A DNA stretch of 64,000 bases from Pristionchus mayeri (lineage: Eukaryota; Nematoda; Chromadorea; Rhabditida; Neodiplogasteridae): NCBI GenBank assembly GCA_036245805.1, contig BTRK01000006.1, forward strand, positions 4,381,613 through 4,445,612, given 5' to 3'. The notes beneath the pieces are model-generated. The model saw nothing but the letters and a program-made list of their open reading frames with translations, was not told the DNA's origin and did no database searches. A program made the position numbers and the translations under genes. Below are positions 49,801-60,056 of this stretch, piece after piece (position 1 is the first letter of the stretch; every line of letters begins with the position of its first letter).

Positions 49801-52800
49801 TGGATGGGCCAGATTGTAGGGAGTACGGTAACTGATCGGCCACTTGTCAGGGATGATCGCGTCCTGAAGATACTTTTTAGTTTATTTTCGTAATTCCCCT
49901 ATTGCGGGTTTAGTGTATTTTATTTCATGTGCTATTGGCGGTAGCTGCATCGAACTTTATTCTGTCACCACTATCTTCTATAACCTGTGAAACTCACCTA
50001 AAAATCATCAACAGTGATATGATCCATAATCACCTTTCATTGCAACAGAAGTTGGCGATATTCAAGCTTTTGTTGTTATTATGGTGCGTCTACCGTACCT
50101 GTTCTCCCAGTCTCCAGTAGATGGAGAAGACACGATAGAGATCCGTCGCCACGCACGCGCACTCGCCCACGTACACGCCCAGTTCCTTGACCTAAGAGTG
50201 GGTTAATTATCTCAGCAAGTGACTTTCAGTAGTATTAAGTACTAGATTTCGAGAAACGATACCACGCTCTCTTCATTTTCATCACTCTCTTTCCGCTCGA
50301 CCGGTCGAGAAAGAGTGCAGAATGAAGAGAGCGTGGTATCATTTCTAGAACTCTATCAAGTGCCGAGTCCTAGTTTCTTCTAACACCTCACCCTACAGTA
50401 ATCTTACCGTACCTACAATCGATGTTACTGTACCTCCGTGAGCGATTTCCAGTCCATATTCGCCGATCCAACGTATACTCTCTTCATGTCCGAAATGAGA
50501 AATTTCGTGTGCAGCACTCCCGAGCCGACCAGTCGAGTCATGTTGAGGGTTCGGACCTACAGATCAAAGATCAAATAAAAGCGATCGCATGTCTCAACAA
50601 TTGTAGAGTTCGCGTCATAAAGCCTTACTGAAAATTGTTCGGAAATGAGTGATAATAATCTGCATTTGTCTGTAGCAAATGTGTTTCACTTGTTGTACAA
50701 GTTTGTAAGTAAGAAAATGATATCAATACTTCATCTCAAGTCCTTCTATAAATATAGTCAAGAAATCCCCCAATGGACAAAAGAGGTGGTTACCTCAGCC
50801 TTTGCTTCTTTCCGCAGCCGCTCGCTGTCCGCGTATCCGCCTGACGCGTTGGCCGCGTTCAGTGATTGAGCGATGCGGATGCGGACCCCGCGTTTACCCG
50901 CGCGGATCAGAGCATCGAGAACGCGCGCGCCCTGAAAAGTGATGCTGAATGAACAACGATTAGATTTCTCTGGGACCCTTTACCCTACTGGCACTAGGTC
51001 GGATGAGCAGTTCTCATCCGACCTTTGCATGGGCAGACACTTTCCTGCTGCATATTCGGCACTATATCGGATGATAACTAAGAAGGTATGCCGCCTTTGA
51101 TGTATCAACGACGCCATGAAGTCATAGTTCTCATCCGACCGAGTGCCACCCTATCGTGTCTCTTGGATTCCATTGTGCATGTGTCATACTCGTTCCATCA
51201 TCCTTTCTCGTTATTTCACTCTTTTTCGCGAAAAAATAATAAACAATAATAATTTCGCGAAACACTCGCGCACGCTATAGCGCCACCTCTAGCCTACGGT
51301 AGTCGATGGGTCGCTCACCTTGGCGCTGCTCGGATGTCCCTCGTCGTCGCTGAGATTCCAGTAGAAAGCAGCGATGTCCAGCACCTGAAAGTATTGATTT
51401 TGCACTCGTCCCGAAGTTCAGATTTTCAATTTCTTAATGACTATGTTTCACAATCGCTGTATCTATCTGAGCCCGTTTGCGTAAGAATCGGACAATTGTT
51501 GGCATCGACCAAAAAAGTCAAATCCTTGAAACTCTGGGTTTTTGGGCTATCTGACACGCAGATTACGATAGGTATATTCATTATGCTCAGAAATTAGCCG
51601 TTGGCTCCAGATGGCTTGACGTCGAAATCCGACTTTTTCGAATAAGTGGCTTCCAGAGATCGCTAAAATTAAGCAAAAATATTGTCCGGGGCAGAATTGA
51701 ATGGCGATCACGCCTGTGCATTTCATTTTTCATTAATTATTAAAATTAATTAATAAAAATTAATTTGTGAACGCTTTAATTGTACCCGGAGAGACTAGCA
51801 CCAATCTGACCGTCATGAAGAGAGGAATCCAAAAATGTCTTAAAATCTGCGAAAAAAGGTCGCGGTAAGATTTAAGGGATGAAATAGTGGTCGTTCTAGC
51901 TGGCAAAAACGGCGATACATTTTATCCTTCCCAGTGATCTACCCCCTCGTCTCTGTCTCGTGACCTCTTCCCATCTTCTCTCCCTCCGCCTCGCCTCCCT
52001 CGCCCTCTGGCTGTCTGCACTCTCTCCTCCCCCCTTCTCTCTCGCACACTCTCTAGCAGCCTCTAGCAGTTCCTGCTAGAACGCTCACTATTTCATCCCT
52101 TAAATCTTACCGCGACCTTTTTTCGCAGATTTTAAGACATTTTTGGATTCCTCTCTTCATGACGGTCAGATTGGTGCTAATCTCTCCGGGTACAATTAAA
52201 GCGTTCAAAAGTTAATTTTTATTAATTAATTTTAATAATTAATGAAACATGAAATACACAGGCGTGATCGCCATTCAATTCTGCCCCGGATATTATTTTC
52301 GCTTAATTTTAGCGATCTCTGGAAGCCACTTATTCGAAAAAGTCGGATTTCGACGTCAAGCCATCTGGAGCCAACGGCAAATTTCTGAGCAAAATGAATA
52401 TGTCTATCGTCATCAGCGTGTCAGATAACCCAAAAACCCGGAGTTTCAAGGATTTGACTTTTTTGGCCGTTGCCAAATATCCTCAGATTTGTCCGATTCT
52501 TACGCAAACGGGCTCATCTGTATTTCTACTGTGGCCAATGACTTGTTGATAAAGTTTTTGAAACACCCATTTCGTGAATTCTGAGATAAAATCATACCTC
52601 CGTTGTTTCATTGATTAGTTTGATCCATGTTTCGGCAGTATCAGCATGCGTTGGCCCGGAAGGGAATGAGACACCGACCGGGATTGATTCGACCAGGGTC
52701 AGACTGCAAGGAGATTGGTTATAATAGCCCATGCATATTCAGCAGTCGATTTGCTGGTAAACCGAAGGACGAACCTTCTCTCAGTATCACCTACAGCATC

Positions 52801-54225
52801 ATCTACAGTACCCCCTGCTATTACTTCACATACCTACAACTAGTTCCACACGTGGTCGCGAGTCCCATCTTAAGGGGCGCCTCGAGGTCCTCGTCCTGGA
52901 AAATGTTTCAATAAATGTATTGTTTTAAAATATACCGTTCCAATTATTATGTTATTTATCCTATATTTTTCGATTTATCAAACACCGACCACTAAACACC
53001 TTATGGATAATAGTACACTGAACATCGAATTAGCTAAACTACATATTTGAATCTATACACCTCACGATACATTTGTTTTCAAAAACATATCAGATAGTTT
53101 GCAATTCACGATTACAGTTCTGTATCGTTATCGTATAGATTATCGTTCTGTGAAAGTTCCCTCGGATATGCTTCGCGAGTCGCATTTCAGTAGGCATTGC
53201 CGAGTTAAATCAATCAGTGTTTGTTCCACTGTACTCTAAAATTAAATTCCTTTGCTAACCTTGAACAGGGCAGGAATTTGCCCTGTTCAGGGTTAGCACA
53301 GGAATTGTTCAGATGCAATCAATTATTACGCGCATGAAATATATATTTATTAATTAAACTCACCCTGAACAGGGGCAGGAAGACCAGCGCGATGATGAGA
53401 ATGGACACGATGGTGATGGGGAGGCAGGCCGGCTTGACCAGAGATTTGCGAGATGAGGAGCCGCTGAAAATTAAGAGGTCTCGAGAGATTAAAGTAGAGT
53501 TCGTAATTCGGGTCACGGTCTCTTCATTCTACACACTCTCTCGACCGGTGGAATGGCTAGAGAGTGCGTGGAATAAAGAGACCGTGGTTTCATTTCTCGA
53601 ACTCTAGATTAGAGGTCAAATATCATGTAATGTGTGTGTGTCCTCATGAATTTTTGAATGATTTTACAATTTATATTAGGATTCCGGAATTGCAAATCTT
53701 TTGAATTTTCAGATGTGTTTCATATTGTACATGAAACATATCCGAAAATGATTCAAAAGATGCCCAATTACGCCCAATTACGGAACCCTAATTTATATCT
53801 CATACATTTTACGGATTTTTCGTAAATCATACATCCGTTTCCTCGCATGATAAATGCACTTTCTCTTCTCCTCACATTTCTCTGCATTTCCAATCGCGAC
53901 GTGCAAGCAATAGCTTCCAGGAAAGAGTGGTGAATATTGAAGAACGGAGGAAAAATAGGGTTTTTGCTTCATTTTATCCTCAGTAAGCGTACCGAGGAGA
54001 AACGCTTACTTTGGAGAAAATGAAGCAAAAAAAACCCTATTTTTCCTCCGTTCTTTCGAGGTAACCAATCAAGAGTGGCTCAACCTACTCAACCAACATT
54101 AATCTACCAGTTACTGTATTCAATATCGAAGATCAAAGATACCTGCAGCACGCGTCCTCCTCGTCCTTGACCATCTTCGCAGTGTGCATCCGTGTGTCGA
54201 AGAGGTCCATCTCGAAGTTGGTCAT
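46839..54225 (-). CDS. PLD3/PLD4-type phospholipase D (5' exonuclease family)
   Basis: Type II membrane protein of the endolysosome; mammalian PLD3/PLD4 act as acid 5'-3' exonucleases (family knowledge). Fifteen exons in phase: 54143-54225, 53364-53463, 52834-52895, 52598-52703, 51319-51384, 50794-50931, 50434-50556, 50099-50191, 49725-49863, 49236-49347, 48985-49060, 48769-48854, 48501-48549, 48401-48461, 46839-46975; 476 residues against 490 in human PLD3. Cytosolic tail 1-39, transmembrane segment about 40-60, then LTLVESIPVGVSF. HKD motif 1: His201, Lys203, Asp208 (GVLHTKFLISD). HKD motif 2: His419, Lys421, Asp426 (VNHNKYMVAD), then YIGTSNWAGDYF. Both catalytic motifs are intact. The start is the first Met after an acceptor at 54246; an untranslated or trans-spliced leader is possible. 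Confidence 0.95.
47054..48042. repeat. Fold-back element FB5 in PLD intron
   Basis: Near-perfect palindrome with arms about 47054-47530 and 47565-48042 and ends TATGAGCCCGATTCTCTAAA and complement. It lies in the last PLD intron, between the second HKD exon and the final exon. The identical 70-codon open frame seen on both arms is a mirror artefact. The tight centre (GAGTGAGAAATGA and complement) would form a long hairpin in the pre-mRNA. Confidence 0.9.
50243..50355. repeat. hAT-type MITE, variant C, copy 1
   Basis: Ends TAGATTTCGAGAAACGATAC and complement, with a CACTCTCTTTCCGCTCGACC core. Flanks TTAAGTAC and TCAAGTGC form an 8-bp duplication with two mismatches. It lies in the PLD intron between exons 50434-50556 and 50099-50191. 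Confidence 0.75.
51469..52515. repeat. Fold-back element FB6 in PLD intron
   Basis: Arms about 51469-51910 and 52075-52515 (ends GAGCCCGTTTGCGTAAGAAT and complement). The loop 51940-52050 is strongly pyrimidine-rich. It lies in the intron between PLD exons 52598-52703 and 51319-51384. Confidence 0.88.
53495..53606. repeat. hAT-type MITE, variant C, copy 2
   Basis: Ends TAGAGTTCG and CGAACTCTA with arms GGTCACGGTCTCTTCATTCT and complement. Flanks GATTAAAG and GATTAGAG form an 8-bp duplication with one mismatch. It lies in PLD intron 1. Confidence 0.82.
53675..53794. repeat. MITE family A, copy 4
   Basis: Inverted repeat with ends ATTAGGATTCCG and CGGAACCCTAAT and the TTTTCAGATGTGTTTCAT palindromic core, in PLD intron 1. 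Confidence 0.72.
53942..54055. repeat. Perfect short hairpin in PLD intron 1
   Basis: Arms GAACGGAGGAAAAATAGGGT and complement, about 50 bp each, with a short GTACCGAGG-containing loop. It is some 90 bp downstream of the first coding exon. Confidence 0.8.
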
Positions 54226-54233
54226 GTCCGCTC

Positions 54234-54473
54234 GACCGTCGTGCGTCTGGAAGAAATAGGAAAGATTACGGTAGCCAGTAAACTACGGTAGGATCCACAC
54301 GACCGTCGTGTGTCTGAAGTGTGTTTGGGTTACTGTAGGATTACGGTAGGTATCGATTATACTATGGTATTCGCACGACCGTCGTGCGTTTAGAATAGAT
54401 AGGACGTATTACGGTATCCAGTACACTACGGTATGCAGGGTATTTGGTAAGAGCGCGACCTTCGTGCGTCTGG
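54234..54473. repeat. Degenerate repeats of the PLD first-exon edge
   Basis: The 17-bp segment spanning the first-exon acceptor (GACCGTCGTGCGTCTGG on plus) recurs at 54301, 54377 and 54457 with one to four changes, spaced 67, 76 and 80 bp. TACGGTA motifs lie between the copies. Copies 1, 2 and 4 keep a CAG that could act as a splice or trans-splice acceptor on the minus strand. Confidence 0.75.
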
Positions 54474-54512
54474 AGAATTATTGGGTTATCGTGGTAGGGC
54501 CGTTAGGGATTA

Positions 54513-54720
54513 GGGTGGCTGAAATGGATCAACGGGTAGCTATTTAGAGAGCCTCGACAGATCAGAGACGGATGAGACGGTTAACCGTCCCCTCTGGCAG
54601 TCCTACTCTCTCTATTTACTGTGGTGATAGGGACTCTCTCGTCTCTCTCTCCCTCCTCTCACGGATGACCCGTATGAGAGAGTAAACAGGACGGTTAACC
54701 GTGATCCATTTCAGCCACCC
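54513..54720. repeat. MITE with TA duplication upstream of PLD
   Basis: Termini GGGTGGCTGAAATGGATCA and complement TGATCCATTTCAGCCACCC, flanked by TA at 54511-54512 and 54721-54722, so Tc1/mariner-type by its duplication. Inner arms carry GACGGTTAACCGT palindromes. Confidence 0.8.
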
Positions 54721-54722
54721 TA

Positions 54723-57700
54723 TTAGGAATGGTGCCGCATAAATTCATTTTTTTCTGCACATTTTCGCGTGTATTTCTCCCACCGTCCGTGTTTTCACGA
54801 CGACAACTATCATCAAATCTTTGAAATGGAAAATGCGCAATTGCGTTGCACGCTTTAAATATCTTAACCATTATAGAGATTCGGCTAATGTTTTTTTGCG
54901 TTAATTTTGAATATATAAAAAATCAAAGTGATGCCCGGAATCCATTCATTCTCTCAGGAGATTCTCTCAGGAGAATGAATAGATTCGTTCCATTTTTTAA
55001 ACTATTGAGCGACTGCACTCAGTGCAATCATTGAGTTTCATCATTCTCTTTTCATAATTGGGAATCGGGAAATGTTGATACTTGCGGCACTTGCAATTTT
55101 TAAATATTTCAAAATCTTCATTTCATGTCAAAACATTTCCATCAGTCACCACATGTGTCTTTCCAACGTACAAGAGAGCGCGCTAAAGTGAGAGAGCAAC
55201 TTCATTAATTCTCAGCCGAGACCGAGGGAAAGCATGGGAATGCCCATTGATCACACGCTACCAATCGCCAGTCTCTCTCTCCCCTGTCTCTCTCGATTCC
55301 GCGCACTCTCTCGCCAGTCAGAGAGTACACTCTCTCATTTTTGCGTACTCTCTCGCTCTTTCTGACCGGCGAAAGAGTGCGCAAATAGAGGAGTGTCAGT
55401 CCACGTGAAACGAATGAATGCGTCAGGTGGCGCGGCTTCAAAGGTCGCGAAAGAGATCGACATGCTAGCATTCCCACATGACTATAGCTCACGCCACAAA
55501 CGATCTGTCCTTACCGAAGCCACATTGGGTATTTTTCACTTTCGATACTAATTACATATTAGTCGAGATGACTATCGCTACATCAAAATCTAGTTATTTT
55601 TATCATCAGCCTGCTTGGGATTGCACTGTGCTTGACAACAAGAACGAGAGCCGTATTCTTTCAACTTTGCTTGACTAGATATCTACTGTTAACGTAACAA
55701 CATGGCGCTTGTGGCCTAAGCAATTTTCAAATGTGACTCGTGCATCTGCCACATTCCCTGAGTTTTTTTCCGCACTTACTGAGCGCACAGGGCCATATTT
55801 TTCTGCACAGGGATTCTCGAAAACAAGCCCTCACTCGGACAACGCTCAGGCATGCATAGCCCCCTGTCTGTCTGGCCAGTCTACTCGAGTCTAGAATGAC
55901 AGTTGCACCGAAAAACAGCCAACCTCTCCTATCGGAATCATTCTGAAGGGAAGACGAGGTGGTTAGTAGCCGCGAGGTAAGGTAAGGTAGTTGTCGAATG
56001 TAGATAGAGAGAGAGGGGGAAAAGCAGACTTGGGATCGATCCGAAAGAAGCGAGGCTAGCAATAGGGGAAGAGGGGAGAAGAGAGAGCGAGGGTATGAGT
56101 CCCGTGTCTGAGTCAAGAGGCGAGAGGGAGAGCCGAGAGCCGCAATGCAATATCTACCACTTTCATCCCCTCACTCTCTCTCTCTCGCAGCTTCATTTTG
56201 CGCGCGCGTGTTGCTGACGTGAACTCAGATTCCTCTCCGGTTATCGCATACTGGTGTTGTAATCGCCTACCGTATCATCCTACCGTATCCCTACCGTGCG
56301 GCAGTTCTCATTCGGCAAGCGGCAGTTCTCATTCGGCAACTATAGGTTACTGTGACATTTTGCACCTATATGCAGTAGCCCCATCTCGAGTACCTTCGAC
56401 GTACCGTAGATGGTCATGTGAACTACCGTAACCCCTGGCTACCGTACCCTTCCCCCCGAGCAGATACACACCTGCCAATGTGTCGTCATCGAAGCGATGG
56501 AATACTCTCTCTCGTACAGAGAGTCGCCGGCTGCTAACCGTCGAGTCCTTCACTAAACTGCTCGAATATCTCATATTTATCGGCTCGGCACACATGGACG
56601 CAACGCACGACGGTGGAACACGACCAAATATCACAATAATCACGAGAAGAGATGATTTTTCCCTGACTCTATCCAAACGCCGTGCTCTCTCGCATTGTCT
56701 GACAGGCTAGAGAGCGGGCTTAAGAGAGACCAAAGATCAAAGATCACCTTCACTACTGAGGGAGGGACAAAGTGTGCGCTGGGAAGAGCAAGTGAATAGA
56801 GAGAGAGCATGAGATTAAGAAAGAGTATCAATGCAAGGTGCGACTACAGTATACCGTTTGTATATTCGAAAATAGAGTATCGGTGTGTGTACAGGAAACA
56901 GGAGTATAGGTCATGAGAACAACAATAGAGAGCTTATTAGCGAATACAAAACACGGTTAATTATATCGAATGAATAGTAAAAATGATTCCTGATTCAGGA
57001 GAGAGAGGCATTAGAGGTTTGTGGAGGGGGCGGGGGAGAGGGCGGGCGATACGAAAAGGGCTAGTATCTAGGCACAGCCTGTGATAGAGACTTCAATCAC
57101 TGGGTGCGGGCGGAATTCTAACCAACCTATGCGCTTATATACAGAGAGCGGGAGAATACTACGGGGTCAAAACAGAGGGGGAATACTGTAACTGAGATAC
57201 TCAAAATGCGCGCGCTCTTGCCACGGTTAAACGCACAATTACGAAACGTTGGGCGGGAAATTGAATGAATCATTCAAATACGTCAAGTAGCAGGGGGCTA
57301 AAAGTAGATCAAGAGAGGAGGAATTGTAGGGTTACTGCAGGGGCTTCTGAGACAAAGTCGATGGGGTACGAAAACGGAGTTGTTGGCTCGATGTTTGATT
57401 ATGATTATTGGGCGGGAAAGGGACGAGGCGACGAATAAAGGTTGGGGGAGAGAGGGAGAGGGAGAGAAAAGACTGGTAAAGAGACATGCCAACAGGGCGC
57501 TGTTGCCCCTGGCTCGGCCCCTCTTCCAGTAACTCTGACTCTCTTCGGTCTCTCCTCTCCTGTTAGCGAGAGAGTGTGGGGAAGTGAGAGAGCGGAGACA
57601 AGAATGGGAATAAGGGGACAAAAATGGGGGGATAAATGAGTAGATGATGCGAGGAGAGGCAGTGAGAAACGGTGGCGATAGGGGCGAGAGAGAGCGGGCG

Positions 57701-60056
57701 GTGCCTGAAGGAAAGGGGGATGATGATTGGGTAATTAGCACCATGTAATTAGCATTTTGTAATCAGCCCTCTAACGTCCCTCCTAATGTTGGAAAAACTA
57801 CCTGGCAATTGAGTAATTAGCACCATGTAATCAACCCGTGCCCCATTACCATTGATAATTGTTCGAAGCGAACACGCGATTATCAGGTTAGCCTTTACAC
57901 TCATTTTCCCAATATCGAACACTATCGACATAAGATTTGAATAATAATGCAAGAAAAAATATGGCTTCCCACTACTTTCGAAATTATGTAACGTCCGTGA
58001 GACCGAGTGAGATCCAAATGGGCATGAATGGAGGGAGGGGGGGGGGGCTTCCCAGACACACATTTATGAGCAATTCCCCAACCGCTAATTAATCCACTGG
58101 ATATCTATGTATCTCATTTACCTACACTCGCATCCGCAATGAGAAAGTGTGCGAAATGAGGAGAGCGACCGATCATCTATTTAACGAATTAGGCAAGTTC
58201 TTGTTGAGTAAATGATCGAATTCGAGTAGCTGGATGGTTTGATCTATGGAAGAATATCTACAGCCGTTCCATTCCCTCCCCGACTTATGACTGTCATAAA
58301 TCGCCGAATACCAACATTTTCCTCCGCTCAGTGACTGAAAGCGCCGTGAATTCGGAACGCGGCTCCCCTCAAAACGTGTACTCTCTCGCTCTGCAACCAT
58401 GAGTAGATGAACTATGAAACCAAAGGTTTATCAACACTACTGCGACCAAAAGCTCACAGGCGGCCACATCATTTCCCGCTCCACACTCGAATTCAATCTA
58501 CTCGAATTGAGTTGAGCTACATTTCCCCGCAGGGCGTGAAGCCCACACTTTCGTGCGTGACCTAGACGTCATCGATTCCCACTTCATTTCTGCAGGCAAA
58601 GGGCGAAAAAGTGCGAAAATGAAGGAAGTCAGCAAGAGGGTCGATGCAAATAGAACCAAAATGAAAGCGGAAGCCGTGTGTGGGGAACCCGAATCAAATC
58701 TCTCTCCTCCAGCTCATATCTCACGTTCCCTGCTCCGTTTGCACACACGCCCCTGATAAACTTCTCGCTCTCGCGCTGGGACAATTTCTCAAAATCAGAT
58801 TCCTGGAACCTTCTAGAGTGGAAAGGAGGAAAAGTTTAGATGCTATCCTCTCACGTCTTCCGGACCGGCAAGATAGCACGCGGAATGAAGAGAGTAAGCA
58901 TTTTAAAGGTTGCCAGTCAGACGCAAAACATCTGCGGACTTCCGCCTTGCCTTGCAATGTGGGGGAGGCAGCTAAAATAGCGAGATTTCGAAGCTAAATT
59001 GGAAGTTTGATCTTCTAGTAGAAAGCGTCGCAAATACGGGGAAATTTGCAATCGCAAAAATAGCAATAGAGTCCGCGAGTTGGGGAGGGAAAACAGCAAA
59101 GTTGAATCATGCCGTGGTTCGACGGAGAGAAAACATTCCATGTCAAAGTCAATGAGATGAGAAGACGAGAGCAGGAAAAAAGTTCCTCCGGGACACTAAC
59201 AGCAACACTCATCTCATCGTGCCTGCCCCCCGATCGCATAAAAGAGCCATCAACCTCTGATGGAGAGAGGGAAGATAGGGGAAGGGAGGGGGCGAGGGAG
59301 GGGGAAGGGGTCAAATTGGAGTCAGCTGTGGGCGCCGACTTTTAGGCTCCTTTCCCCACGCGCATCTTGCTAATTTCACATCCATCACTCTCACACTTTG
59401 CATCCCTGCTTTGCCCCCGGAATTTTCCTGATCTTACAACGGACTACTAATCAGAGGGCTTGATCTTGGAGTGATTGTGGCGAAATTATTCGTGTAATTT
59501 TAGCCACGGCAGGAAGCAGAAAACGCGCCGGGGAAAGCATACAAATGCGTCATAATTACCCCCCCCCCCCCATCCCATGCTGCGTAAGATCCCCAAACAT
59601 TGCGAGGCCAAATATACATCGGAGCAGCAAAACATCACGGAGTTGCGCAATCGGGCTGTATATCATTTGGTCATAATCAATCACCCATCATCAATCCGAG
59701 GAACGGTCTGCTCTCTCGCTCCACCATGCTCTCTCTCCCTCTCTCTCAATCTCCATCTATGTGGAACGGGAGTCCGGTATCTCCTTGCATCCCTCTATCC
59801 TTGACAAACTGTCATCAACGCACGAATAAGTTAATTCTATCTCGGACTGCAACTACTGATTCAGATGCTATTCGTGTCCACTCTCGGAAGATCCTCATCC
59901 CTACCTCTTCCTGCGCTACTCCCCTCAAATAGTTCTTCTAATGTTAAAATCAGGTACTCACCACTCTACTCCTAGTCCACTCCTAGTGTACTCGTACTTG
60001 ACTCATACAGCCTATAGACTATAGTGTAGTTTGAACATTGTTACCTCCTCACCTTC
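54723..60056. other. Intergenic region with decayed repeats
   Basis: About 5.3 kb between the PLD 5' side and the 3' end of the right-hand gene. It contains decayed CTCTCTCG-type hairpins (55255-55400, 57535-57600, 58855-58890), a TACCGTA cluster at 56260-56450, a GATCAAAGATCA motif near 56735, and homopolymer C or G runs (58036, 59559). No supported exon. Confidence 0.5.
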
